From Cyanobacteria bacterium RM1_2_2 (lineage in GTDB: Bacteria; Cyanobacteriota; Cyanobacteriia; Elainellales; Elainellaceae): a DNA stretch of 64,000 nt. Position numbers and translations under genes: made by a program. The stretch lies in NCBI GenBank assembly GCA_012033495.1, contig JAAUQT010000002.1, positions 16,658 to 80,657 of the forward strand, in the 5' to 3' direction. Positions 20,690-30,419 of the stretch are shown here, piece after piece. The notes under the pieces are model-generated. The model was not told the DNA's origin, ran no database searches, and saw only the letters and a program-made list of their open reading frames with translations. Positions within the stretch are counted from its first letter, which is position 1. The number at the start of each line of letters is the position of its first letter.

Positions 20690-21403
20690 CTAGCCGTTGC
20701 GAGCCACCGATTCGGCAGGGAGACATAGCAAATTGTCGCCATAGGTACGGATCAGCCCGCGCTGGCGCAGTTTACCCATCAGACGTGTAACTGTCACCCG
20801 CGTTGAGCCAATGGCGCTACCGATCTGAGCGTGGGTTAATGCCCAAGGCAGACAGTAGCCTTCTTCGCAGGGTTCACCAAATTCTTCAATCAACAGGGTC
20901 AGGAAGCCCAGCAGCCGATCGATAGTGCGACGCTGCCCCAAAGTGCTGAGCCAGAGTAGCTTACGTTGATGTTGATAGCGGAAGGCATCCAGCACCTCTC
21001 GGCGGAAGTGGGGCCAATTGTCGAGATCATGCCAATAGAGCCAGATCACTGAAGTTTGATCGACGTGAGCGAAACTCTGGATCGTAAAAGGAGACTGAGC
21101 CACAATTTCAAACGGTTGTCCAGCTCCAACGAACCCCAGGAAAGCCTCTTCAGAATTGATTCTCGGAACGCGAGACGAACCGGAAGTAGCGCTAACTTGG
21201 GCTTCTCCGACCAACCGGACAGCGCCGCGCTGCACTAAATAGAGGAGTCCTGCTCGTGTGGGAATCTTTTCGTCTTTGGTGAAGGTGCGGCAACGATAGT
21301 GTTCCTGTGCCCAGTCTAGGATTCTCTGCCAGGTCAGGAAAGGTCGAGACGAGTCAGAGGGCGATGGCGATGACACTGAAAACATAGGCAAGAGCGCTAA
21401 CAA
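20690..21403 (-). CDS. Crp/Fnr-family transcriptional regulator
   Basis: C-terminal HTH LTHAQIGSAIGSTRVTVTRLMGKLRQRGLI; N-terminal cNMP-like barrel. Confidence 0.85.
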   Translation of the reverse strand: MLALLPMFSVSSPSPSDSSRPFLTWQRILDWAQEHYRCRTFTKDEKIPTRAGLLYLVQRGAVRLVGEAQVSATSGSSRVPRINSEEAFLGFVGAGQPFEIVAQSPFTIQSFAHVDQTSVIWLYWHDLDNWPHFRREVLDAFRYQHQRKLLWLSTLGQRRTIDRLLGFLTLLIEEFGEPCEEGYCLPWALTHAQIGSAIGSTRVTVTRLMGKLRQRGLIRTYGDNLLCLPAESVARNG

Positions 21404-21674
21404 TAAGTCGGGATAGGAGAAACCTGCATCGAGGCTAACTGTGGAAGTTTACCTCATTCGTGTCTTGACCATTCAAACTACTCAACCAGCTTAACCTCAC
21501 ACTTCTTTCATGAAGTAGAGAGAACTACTGAGCTAACCTACGCATTAGGTGCACATTAGCTGCGTTAGGCTAGCGTTCTCAGATATAGCATTATTTTACA
21601 GTTGCAAAAAATCAACAATTCACACACTTAAGTTGATGTTACATCAGAATTTCTGAGTTTTTTAACACATTACT

Positions 21675-22655
21675 GTGAATCCACTGACTTCCCCCATCCT
21701 ATATCCCGCCTTACAGCCGCTACTAGTCAATAGATTACAAAAGAGTATTAATTTTACGGAACTTGTCCCCTCTGAGACAACTCAAATTTGCCCTCAAAAA
21801 ACAACGGCGAACGCAAAGGGCGAGAACCCCTCAGTCGTCAAATTAAACGATTTTTTAGAGATTCCATTAAGACAAATTAACGCCAGAACTCAGATTGAAT
21901 ATGTTTCAGCGTTGGCATTCAAACTTTCCCAAGGGCAGTCTTTTTCGTCTCAAGGGCTGGCAGAACAAATCCAAGCCAACCTTCATGCTCAAACACAGGC
22001 TGTAACAATTGACACGCCGCCAGAACGAATTTGGCAGAACTTTATCGTAACAGTTGTTGAGCCTGGGTGGATTCACTTACGTTTAACCGACACTGGTTTA
22101 GCGGAATGGTTACAGTGGGCGATTGACTTTCCCTGGCAGATCGATAGACCAGACCATAACCGCCCTGCCTCCTTCGCTGGGGCTGATCGACATTCGGTCA
22201 TTGCCTTTGAAATTCTTCATGCCTTTGCACGCTGCAACAGTCTGTTACATCTCGGACGGGAGAGCAGGCTGATTCAGTTCTCGTCTGCACAGGATCAGTC
22301 CGGGCAGGAGATTATCCACCTGAGTCACCCCATCCCTTGGCTAAACGGTGAACAAACTTTTGTGGGGCAACATCCGCAGGACTGGGCTTTGATCCGGCAA
22401 CTTAGTGAGGCGATCGACGCGCTTGCTGCTACGCCAAAAACTGCCTCTCCTCAAGCAGATCGGCAGGCGTTAAAACTTGCCCATCGCTTAAGTCAGGCTT
22501 TTCAGCGTTTTCATGCTGCCTGTCGCATTTGGGGTATGGATTCTCAGAACCCATCTCTGACTCAGGTGAGGCTAGGTCTAGTGTGGCTGACTCAAAGGGT
22601 TTTGCAGATTTTGATCGAAACTCGGCTTCAGTGGAGCGCAACTCCCATCTTTTAG
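21675..22655 (+). CDS. Stand-alone DALR-anticodon-binding (ArgS-like) domain protein
   Basis: C-terminal helical region ...FHAACRIWGMD...LTQVRLGLVWLTQRVLQILIETRLQW resembles DALR domains; no HIGH/KMSKS synthetase core seen. Confidence 0.5.
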   Translation: MNPLTSPILYPALQPLLVNRLQKSINFTELVPSETTQICPQKTTANAKGENPSVVKLNDFLEIPLRQINARTQIEYVSALAFKLSQGQSFSSQGLAEQIQANLHAQTQAVTIDTPPERIWQNFIVTVVEPGWIHLRLTDTGLAEWLQWAIDFPWQIDRPDHNRPASFAGADRHSVIAFEILHAFARCNSLLHLGRESRLIQFSSAQDQSGQEIIHLSHPIPWLNGEQTFVGQHPQDWALIRQLSEAIDALAATPKTASPQADRQALKLAHRLSQAFQRFHAACRIWGMDSQNPSLTQVRLGLVWLTQRVLQILIETRLQWSATPIF

Positions 22656-22665
22656 AGTGATATAG

Positions 22666-22755
22666 CGTTACGCATTGAGCTTAAAACATAGGGGGTGTGA
22701 GGGCTACGCCCCCGGCTAGGGGTGGAACCCCTACACCCCGTCCTAACCTGAGGCA
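22666..22755 (+). repeat. Dispersed intergenic repeat family 3, copy B
   Basis: gcgttacgca...acatagggggtgtgag...gctaggggtggaacccctacaccccgtcctaacc. Confidence 0.75.
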
Positions 22756-22865
22756 GTACTGCTATAAAACTTCGTTATATTTCACTAGCAAAATATTTGT
22801 CACGTCTATGCAACATTAATGTCAAAGAGATGACAAATTAGATTGAGGTCTGCTATGCTATTTAG

Positions 22866-22936
22866 CGTGTGAGGAGCGAACCAGCAAGGGCACCGAGACG
22901 AAACACGGTCAGTCGTCGGTGCTCTTTCTGATTTTA
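22866..22936 (+). ncRNA. Candidate ~70-nt small RNA with own promoter and terminator hairpin
   Basis: TGACAA-17-TATGCT promoter with TGn extension; hairpin GGGCACCGA...TCGGTGCTC followed by TTTCTGATTTT; no good ORF. Confidence 0.35.
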
Positions 22937-22970
22937 AAGCTGGCCGCCAATTGATTTTCAGAAGCTTTTC

Positions 22971-23762
22971 TCAGTCCGTTCTCGTCAGGGCCGCAGGCAT
23001 GTAGCTCTTCATCACTCGACCTGCCCCCCGAAGCTGACGGTAATAGGTTTGGCTCACTGTACCACCCTGCTCTGATAAAGCATCAATACCAATGCCGTTC
23101 CGTCCCTGTTCTTTACCTGAACTGTGGATGTAGTGCTGTTCTCCTAGGTAAAGCCCGACATGGGTGGCGCGATCGGGTCTGCCAAAGAAAATCAGATCGC
23201 CTGGCTGCAAGAGTTCCATCTCGATCGGTTGCACAAACGCCTCTTGCTGATAGGCATCCCGTGGCAGCCAAATCCCAAAAGCGGCAAAAGCAGTTTGCAT
23301 TAGCCCAGAGCAGTCATAGTTGGGGCCAACTGTGCCCCCCCAGAGGTAGTGATTAGGCTGCGCCATGGCTCGATGGGTGTAGGCAATGATTTGGGGGAGC
23401 CGTTGATAAATTTCGGGTTGAGAAACCAGGATCGGTTGATAGGGGGTTTCAGCTACTTCTAAGTTGTCCAAATCTTCTATCGCCAGCCAACCCGGATAAT
23501 CATCTTCACTAAGCTGCACTTGGATCGCAGTAGGATTGGGTTCAGTGATGCGGACTACAACTTTTAGCTGTCGCCCTGCCACCGCCTGAGTCGCCAAACT
23601 CGATAAGTTTGCAGAATCGTACAAATTTAAATTCGTAAGACAGAGATATTCCAGCCCTTGTTTGGCTGTTTGCATTTGGGTGAACGAAACCATGACTTGA
23701 TCAAAAGTGACAACTCCCGACGCTGATTGCAAGCAATACAGCGCGGGCTTCTTGAACCTCAC
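22971..23762 (-). CDS. NlpC/P60-family cell-wall endopeptidase; native start probably Met24 at about 23693
   Basis: YLWGGTVGPNYDCSGLMQTAFAAFGIWLPRDAYQQ...GDLIFFGRPDRATHVGLYLG. Confidence 0.88.
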   Translation of the reverse strand: MRFKKPALYCLQSASGVVTFDQVMVSFTQMQTAKQGLEYLCLTNLNLYDSANLSSLATQAVAGRQLKVVVRITEPNPTAIQVQLSEDDYPGWLAIEDLDNLEVAETPYQPILVSQPEIYQRLPQIIAYTHRAMAQPNHYLWGGTVGPNYDCSGLMQTAFAAFGIWLPRDAYQQEAFVQPIEMELLQPGDLIFFGRPDRATHVGLYLGEQHYIHSSGKEQGRNGIGIDALSEQGGTVSQTYYRQLRGAGRVMKSYMPAALTRTD

Positions 23763-25150
23763 AATTCAAGTTTCTGCTTCAAAGACACTTGGCTAGGGCT
23801 TTGCCCCCCGCCAGCCCGTCTCCACAGACATTTTCCTTCGCCGCGTATCCCACGGCTGCACTGAGTCCACGATTCCGAATCACCTGACCACTGGCAACAT
23901 CTCTGGGCTTGATGGACTTACACTCACCGCAATGATGAACCCGAACGCTCAAATCCTTTTTAACTACAGCGCCACAATCAGGGCATTCCTGACTCGTGCC
24001 GTTGGGGTCAACCTTGCCATAGAAGACATCGCGCTTCCAGCATACCCAAGGCAATACTTCATTAACGAACTGCCCCAAGCCAGCATCCAGAGTATGTTTA
24101 CCCAACATTCCTTTCGCCATGATGCGGAAATCAATGTCTTCGACAAAGATCATCCCGGCATGATCGCAGAGATGATGAGCCAGCTTGAAATGAAAATCGC
24201 CTCTACAGTTGGCAATTTCCTCATACACTCTGCCAATCTTCTGCATCAATTTGCGACGGTTAGACGAGCCTTTTTGCTTGGTCTTCAATCTGCGTTGCAG
24301 CAATTTCAGCTTGCGGTGCAGTTGGTTGAAAAAGCGAGGTCGCTTCACCTGTTCGCCATCAGAAGTAGACAGAAAATACTCCAGCCCGACATCAATTCCC
24401 AAAGCGTGACCCTGTGGCATTGGCTCAGGAACAAAGACATCTGCCTGAATTACCAGAGCCACATACCAACCCGAAGCCTTGCGGATCATCCGTGCCGTCT
24501 TCACCCTGAATCCATCAGGAATGGGACGATGCAGATTAATCGCAATCTTGCCAAGCTTGGGCAACTTGATTTGATTGCCAGTCATGGCATCATTGTCAAT
24601 CTGGGGAAACAAAAACGATTTGAACTGTCCAAACTTCTTGAATCTGGGAAATCCGTATCCTCTCTGCTTCATCGCAGCAAAGGCAGCATCAACCCTGCCA
24701 ATCACGTCTTGAAGCACCTGAGAGTGTACAGCTTTCAGTCCTGGATTGGTTTTCTTGGCTTCAGTCAACGCCTTTTTCTGTCTGTAGTAGTCAGGATAGG
24801 GCGTATCTGCCGGAATGATGTATTCCGACTGGAGAGAGCAGGCATTGACGGAGCATTTTCGACTGTTAATCCAGTCTTTACGCTCTCGCAGCGCATAGTT
24901 ATAGACCTTGCGGCACGTCTCCAGCCAATGAAGCATCTGGAGTTCTTGCTGCAAATCTGGATATATGCGGTAGCGATAAGTCAGGGTCAGCATAGCTCAA
25001 TTATATCAATTTTAGGGAACTTGCATCTACTCCCTAAGCAAAGACCGTGTGTTGAGTTGCCCAGCGCGGATTGTTCGCCTACGGCTCACGCGGCTCTCAT
25101 CCCGACGCTGACCTTTCAGGTACAGCGCGGGGCTTCCCGTCTAAGAGCTA
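23700..25150 (-). mobile_element. IS200/IS605-type tnpB-only element with same-strand end hairpins
   Basis: tnpB ORF flanked by two similar hairpin-bearing end sequences (23715-23751 and 25099-25142) sharing tcccgacgctga...tacagcgcggg(g)cttc. Confidence 0.7.
23779..24993 (-). CDS. tnpB: TnpB (IS605 OrfB) RNA-guided nuclease family protein
   Basis: GIDVGLEYF, FVEDIDF, CPDCG...HHCGEC zinc motif, RDVASGQVIRNRG. Confidence 0.9.
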   Translation of the reverse strand: MLTLTYRYRIYPDLQQELQMLHWLETCRKVYNYALRERKDWINSRKCSVNACSLQSEYIIPADTPYPDYYRQKKALTEAKKTNPGLKAVHSQVLQDVIGRVDAAFAAMKQRGYGFPRFKKFGQFKSFLFPQIDNDAMTGNQIKLPKLGKIAINLHRPIPDGFRVKTARMIRKASGWYVALVIQADVFVPEPMPQGHALGIDVGLEYFLSTSDGEQVKRPRFFNQLHRKLKLLQRRLKTKQKGSSNRRKLMQKIGRVYEEIANCRGDFHFKLAHHLCDHAGMIFVEDIDFRIMAKGMLGKHTLDAGLGQFVNEVLPWVCWKRDVFYGKVDPNGTSQECPDCGAVVKKDLSVRVHHCGECKSIKPRDVASGQVIRNRGLSAAVGYAAKENVCGDGLAGGKALAKCL

Positions 25151-25201
25151 AAATGCTTTATCCTTAATCGATGCTTTGTTACTTGTCCAGCATCCTCGAT
25201 T

Positions 25202-26140
25202 ATGCTTTTCTTCCACCAAGATGACCAACTCGACCACTGGGGCGACCGCATTCTAGCAGCAACTTGGGCTGCTTTTCCTCAGTTAGCGCCAGATCAGATT
25301 GCCCTCACCTGGATCGTCTACGATGAGCCAGTGCCCGTCAACACCGGAGCCGCCCTCACGCCCGAAGAATTTTGGCGCTACTCCATGCGCGGATTTGCCT
25401 ACCGGGGTGCAGAGCCAATCTATCCAGCCAGCGTCGTGAAGTTGTTTTATCTAGTGGCAATGCAGGAATGGTTGGAAAAGGGCATGACGCAGACTTCTGC
25501 CGAACTCGAACGAGCCATGCACGACATGATTGTCGATTCCAGCAATGATGCCACTAGCCTCGTGATGGACGTGCTCAGCGGCACCACCAGCGGCCCCGAT
25601 CTGCCGCCCGGCCCGTTTGAGACGTGGCAATATCAGCGAAATATCGTCAATCGCTATTTTGAAACCCTAGGCTGGATCGAGCTACAAAACATCAACGTCA
25701 ACCAAAAAACTTGGTGTGATGGAGCCTATGGCCGTGAGCGAGCTTTTCTCGGCGACCAGCGACAAAATCGGAATCGCCTGACGACCAATGCGGCGGCTCG
25801 GTTGCTCCACAGTATTGTCGGCGGAGTTGCGGTGTCGTCTCCGCGTTCGCAGGGGATGATGTCATTGATGCAGCGCAGCCTAGACTCAGATGCTTTAGCT
25901 GCCAATCCAGAAAACCAAGTCAGCGGTTTTTTGGGTAGCGGACTGCCTGCAACCGCGCAGTTATGGTCGAAAGCAGGTTGGATGAGCCAGGTTCGGCACG
26001 ATGCGGCTTACATCGAAGTGCCGGGTTTGTGTCCCTATCTATTGGTGGTCTTCACGGAAGGCAGGGCCCAAAGTCAGGACGAAACCCTGTTGCCGTTTGT
26101 CTCTCAACAAGTCGTGCAGGCGATGGCAGCATTAGGCTAG
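25202..26140 (+). CDS. Class A beta-lactamase-like serine hydrolase
   Basis: YPASVVKLFYL (SxxK), MIVDSSNDATSLVMD (SxN-like). Confidence 0.75.
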   Translation: MLFFHQDDQLDHWGDRILAATWAAFPQLAPDQIALTWIVYDEPVPVNTGAALTPEEFWRYSMRGFAYRGAEPIYPASVVKLFYLVAMQEWLEKGMTQTSAELERAMHDMIVDSSNDATSLVMDVLSGTTSGPDLPPGPFETWQYQRNIVNRYFETLGWIELQNINVNQKTWCDGAYGRERAFLGDQRQNRNRLTTNAAARLLHSIVGGVAVSSPRSQGMMSLMQRSLDSDALAANPENQVSGFLGSGLPATAQLWSKAGWMSQVRHDAAYIEVPGLCPYLLVVFTEGRAQSQDETLLPFVSQQVVQAMAALG

Positions 26141-26149
26141 CAGGCTCTC

Positions 26150-26689
26150 TTAATTTCGCTTAATCAACTCCACCGCATCGCGTCCGTCTGGGTCTTGCAG
26201 GTAAACCTTCACCTTCTCTTCTTTAGCAGTCGGCAGAACTTTGCCAATAAAGTCTGGGTGGATCGGCACTTCACGATGACCACGATCCACCAGCACCGCC
26301 AGCCGGATCACTTCCGGTCGCCCATATTCGGTGACGGCATTTAGGGCAGCGCGAATCGTGCGTCCTTTGAAGATCACATCATCCACCAGCACGACAGTTT
26401 GACCGGAAAGATCAAACGGAATTTCAGTTTTTTCGGGGGTGCGGAGATCAATTTGATCCAGATCATCTCGATAAAACGTAATATCGAGGGAGCCAACCGG
26501 AACCTGCACTTGCTCTAATATTTCGATCTGCCGAGCCAACATCGCCGCCAACGGCACACCGCGCGTATAAATTCCCAGCAGCACCAGCTTCGACAGATCT
26601 CCAGAGCGTTCTACAATCTGGGAAGCGAGACGGTTTAAGGTTCGACGAATCTCATCCGATGAGAGAATCTCCACAACTTCAGGGGGCAT
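26150..26689 (-). CDS. pyrR: Bifunctional pyr operon regulator / uracil phosphoribosyltransferase PyrR
   Basis: [26 protein letters not shown] motif; [18 protein letters not shown]. Confidence 0.9.
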   Translation of the reverse strand: MPPEVVEILSSDEIRRTLNRLASQIVERSGDLSKLVLLGIYTRGVPLAAMLARQIEILEQVQVPVGSLDITFYRDDLDQIDLRTPEKTEIPFDLSGQTVVLVDDVIFKGRTIRAALNAVTEYGRPEVIRLAVLVDRGHREVPIHPDFIGKVLPTAKEEKVKVYLQDPDGRDAVELIKRN

Positions 26690-26802
26690 AGTTCTATAGA
26701 GGCGATGATGATAGAGAAGTGATCAGCTTTCATTGTCTCCGTATTATCTCTTTGATGCCTCACAGCTTGCATCAAACCCTAAACCGATTTAAACAGTGAT
26801 GC

Positions 26803-29313
26803 ATGACTAATCAATCTGATACCAGCGCTGCTTCCTCCTTCGGGCTGCCGGCTGGGGTAACTGCTGGAGTACCTGCCGGGTTAACTGAACCAGAAGCAAT
26901 CGCTCGACGCAATGCGGGAGCAGGCAACACAGCGAAACTGCAAACCAGCCGCTCCTATCGCCAAATTCTCCAAGAGAACCTGTTTACCGTTATCAACACG
27001 ATCTTTTTTGCGATCAGTTTGGTGATGTTTCGGCTCGGCCGGTTCAGCGATGGCATTCTTGTTGTGATTGTGATTTTTGGCGGCGTTTTGGTCAACATCT
27101 ATCAGGAGATTTGGGCGAAGCAACAGTTGGATCGAATTGCGCTGCTGAGCCGCCCGAAGGCAACCGTGATTCGAGAAGGCAAAGAGCGCCTGATCGATCC
27201 GAGTGAGATTGTGTTGGGCGACATTTTGCTGGTGCATCCGGGCGATCAGATTGTAGTAGACGGGCAGTTGGTAGGCAACGGGCGCATGGAGGTAGACGAA
27301 TCGCTGCTGACAGGCGAATCAGACTTGATTCCGAAACATACCGATGATCCCGTTTATTCCGGCAGTTTTTGCGTCAGCGGCACGGCTTGCTATGAAGCGC
27401 AAAAAGTCGGAGTCGATACGGTTGCTTATAAGTTGATGTCGGGGGCGCGTGTGTTTCGCCGTTCGCTGACCCCGCTGCAAGTCGAAATTAATGTGGTGAT
27501 CCGGATTTTTATGCTGATTGCCATTTTTCTGTGGACGCTGGTAGGCATCAGCTTTCTCAGCAGCAGCTATTCGGCGAACGAAATTATTCAGCGCTTTGCC
27601 GTGATTGCCGGACTTGTGCCTGCGGGTTTGCTATTGGCAATTACGTTAGCTTACGGGCTAGGAGCCGTCCGCATGGTGGGGCAGGATGTGTTGATCCAAC
27701 AGTCGAACGCGGTGGAGTCGCTCAGCAACGTCGATACGCTTTGCCTCGACAAAACCGGAACCCTGACCACGAACCAGATTCACCTTCAGGAACTCTACCC
27801 GATTGGCATGGGTGAGCCAGAACTACGGGAACTTTTGGGCGATTTTGCCGCCAACCTCAGCACCAGCAACCGCACCAGCGAAGCGATCGCTGCCGCCTGT
27901 CCTGGAAAAGCCCGTTACTTAAAAGCCGAAGTGCCGTTCTCCTCGGCTCGAAAATGGAGCGCGGTTGCCTTCGATGATGTGGATCGACGCGGCGTTTATA
28001 TTCTCGGTGCGCCGGAAGTTGTCCTGACGACGACCGGACTGATCAGCCCTGAAATGACCGAATATATTCAAGCTGGCGTCGAGCAAGGCTTGCGGGTGGT
28101 GTTGTTTGCCCACAGCCCTGAGCCGACCGCAATCCAACCCGATGCACCCCATTTACCCGCCGACATTACGCCGCTGGGAATTCTGCGATTTAGCGATCAG
28201 CTTCGCCCCGAAGCCTACGAAACCCTGGAAGGCTTTGCCCAAGCCGGAATTCGGGTGAAAATCATTTCGGGTGACAATCCGCAAACGGTGGCAGCGCTGG
28301 CCAGACAGGCGGGTTTAGGCGCAGAAATCAGTGTGGTGTCAGGGGCGCAGTTGGCGCAGATGGACGAGGCTCAAGTGGCTCAGGCGGCGCAGACTTGCAC
28401 GGTGTTTGGGCGAATCAGTCCAGAGCAGAAGGCAATGCTGGTGCGACAGTTACGCAAGGCGGGCTGCTATGTGGCGATGATCGGCGATGGTGTCAACGAT
28501 GTGCTGTCGCTGAAGCAGGCAAATTTGGCGATTGCGATGGAAAGCGGCAGTAAGGCGACGCGAGGCGTGGCGGATATTGTGCTGCTGAAGGATTCGTTTG
28601 GGGCACTGCCGCGAGCTTTCTTGGAAGGACAACGGATTCGCAACGGCATCCAGGATGTGCTGAAGCTGTTTCTAGTCAGAACATTTTGCGTGACGCTGCT
28701 GATTTTTGCCGTGGCGCTGGTGACGGACAGTTTCCCGTTGCAAAACAAACAGAGCGCCATCGTTGCCCTGATTGGGGTCGGCTTCCCGACGATGTGTATC
28801 CCCATTTGGGCCCAACCCGGACTGTTGCCGCGCCGCAGTATGGTGCGATCGATGCTGCATTTTGTGATTCCGGCCACCCTTTCCCTAACGTTGGTGTCGC
28901 TGCTGGTCTATTTGTTCTACCTCGTCGTGGCAGTGTTGGATCTGCCTCCCGGTGCTACCCTCACCCAAGTCAATCATGCCATTCCCCGCAGTGCGCTGGT
29001 CGCAATTTTGGTGATGGGCGAATTATTGCTGATTCCGTTCCTCAAACCACCAACGCGGGCTTGGGTCGGCGGCGAACGACTGAGCGGTGATTGGCGCTAT
29101 TCGATTGTCGCCTTACTGCTGTTGATCATGTATCTCGTGATTGTGGCTGTCCCTCCCCTGCGGCGCTTTTTTGAACTCTACCCCCTCGATCCGCTGCACT
29201 ATTTGTTTATCGGACTGGTGGCAATTGAGTGGTGCTACATTTTGCGGCTTATTTGGCGCACCCGGTTTTGGATCGATTCCTGGGCGTTGATTTGCGGTAA
29301 TGGTAGATTGTGA
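26803..29313 (+). CDS. P-type ATPase, HAD-IC cation transporter
   Basis: LCLDKTGTLTTN, LLTGESDLIPK, MIGDGVNDVLSLKQANLAIAM. Confidence 0.92.
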   Translation: MTNQSDTSAASSFGLPAGVTAGVPAGLTEPEAIARRNAGAGNTAKLQTSRSYRQILQENLFTVINTIFFAISLVMFRLGRFSDGILVVIVIFGGVLVNIYQEIWAKQQLDRIALLSRPKATVIREGKERLIDPSEIVLGDILLVHPGDQIVVDGQLVGNGRMEVDESLLTGESDLIPKHTDDPVYSGSFCVSGTACYEAQKVGVDTVAYKLMSGARVFRRSLTPLQVEINVVIRIFMLIAIFLWTLVGISFLSSSYSANEIIQRFAVIAGLVPAGLLLAITLAYGLGAVRMVGQDVLIQQSNAVESLSNVDTLCLDKTGTLTTNQIHLQELYPIGMGEPELRELLGDFAANLSTSNRTSEAIAAACPGKARYLKAEVPFSSARKWSAVAFDDVDRRGVYILGAPEVVLTTTGLISPEMTEYIQAGVEQGLRVVLFAHSPEPTAIQPDAPHLPADITPLGILRFSDQLRPEAYETLEGFAQAGIRVKIISGDNPQTVAALARQAGLGAEISVVSGAQLAQMDEAQVAQAAQTCTVFGRISPEQKAMLVRQLRKAGCYVAMIGDGVNDVLSLKQANLAIAMESGSKATRGVADIVLLKDSFGALPRAFLEGQRIRNGIQDVLKLFLVRTFCVTLLIFAVALVTDSFPLQNKQSAIVALIGVGFPTMCIPIWAQPGLLPRRSMVRSMLHFVIPATLSLTLVSLLVYLFYLVVAVLDLPPGATLTQVNHAIPRSALVAILVMGELLLIPFLKPPTRAWVGGERLSGDWRYSIVALLLLIMYLVIVAVPPLRRFFELYPLDPLHYLFIGLVAIEWCYILRLIWRTRFWIDSWALICGNGRL

Positions 29314-29797
29314 AGCTGTTCAATAGTAAATAATCTCCAACGCTCATCAATGCGTTCTATTCCTTTACATAAACGTGATTAGACAGCTTGTTAGACAATG
29401 TTCACTCAAAAATTAGCATCCTAGTTAAATATATTATTTGCCACCCTTACAGTTGAGTCTAAAAACTCTATTTTTCCTACTCTACAACTTGAGCAGTTAA
29501 AAGAATCTAAAACTTTAGTTCTGCTGAGTAGCAGGTCGTCTGCGCTGGAAGCATTATTTGGCTAAAAATGCAGGGTAGTGCTATGGCTCTGTTGTTATTG
29601 TTTAGATCGTGAGTCCAACCTCAAAGCGATTGATGAACAACCCGATTGCCACATTATGCATGACTACTAACTTGGAAAAACAAACCGTTTTGCGAGCTAG
29701 CCGCTTAATTCGCGTACGCAACGTTAAATGCTTGCGCTCATCTTCTGCCTATTGCGTTTGCCAATTGTATCGAACACAGGCTCGATATGACATATGC

Positions 29798-30007
29798 CTA
29801 CGGCAGGCTACGCCAATATAAGCACCCCAGCCTAAGCCTGCGGCACGCTACGTGAACACTATAGAATTGCGTAATGTCCAATGGTTCCCACAGCGCTTTT
29901 AACGCTAACAATGCATCATCGCTGTGCCCTGCCAGTCCATACGCCAACACTTCACCCGTTGCATGATCATAGAGCTTCGCTCCGCCCAAGGGTACGCCCA
30001 CCATCAC
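29798..30007 (-). pseudogene. Degenerate IS1-family transposase fragment
   Basis: LYDHATGEVLAYGLAGHSDDALLALKALWEPLDITQFYS resembles the IS1 catalytic domain, then a divergent tail. Confidence 0.5.
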
Positions 30008-30419
30008 CAGCGTTGATTTTGCTTCGATTGCCTAAAGCTCCACATTTCGTCTACCTCCGCCTCGACATCCGCATCCTCAACACAGCCGCACAATCGTTTG
30101 GGTCGGTTCTAGGGGAGCTAATCCCCCTTCATTAGGTAAATACTTTGTTTTCGAGGGCTACGGAGTCCGTAAATTTGCTTATCTTGCTTTGCTGCCTAAC
30201 TTGCCTGCCTTGATGCGCGGGTAGAGGGATGAGGGGCAACAAGCTGGATTGACACAAAAACCTGGACAAACTCTAGCTCTGTCATGCCCTACAGCCTGCC
30301 GTGTTTGCGAGATAGCCGACTTCCATCAACTGAAAGAGGCAAGAATATTAATTTCTTGTTAGATTGTTTAATAAATCTAAACAATTCGCACTCTTAGTTA
30401 TTCTGCTTTGAGGACAATC

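Noticed and set aside
22861-22880. Yfr1 sRNA itself on the minus strand (CTCCTCACAC)
   Set aside because: Minus-strand sequence downstream of the motif has no GC-rich terminator hairpin with U-tract; promoter and terminator signals are on the plus strand.
23932-25167. 411-aa plus-strand ORF opposite tnpB
   Set aside because: Antisense shadow of tnpB; the minus strand has clear RuvC and zinc motifs, and the plus translation has no recognisable domain.
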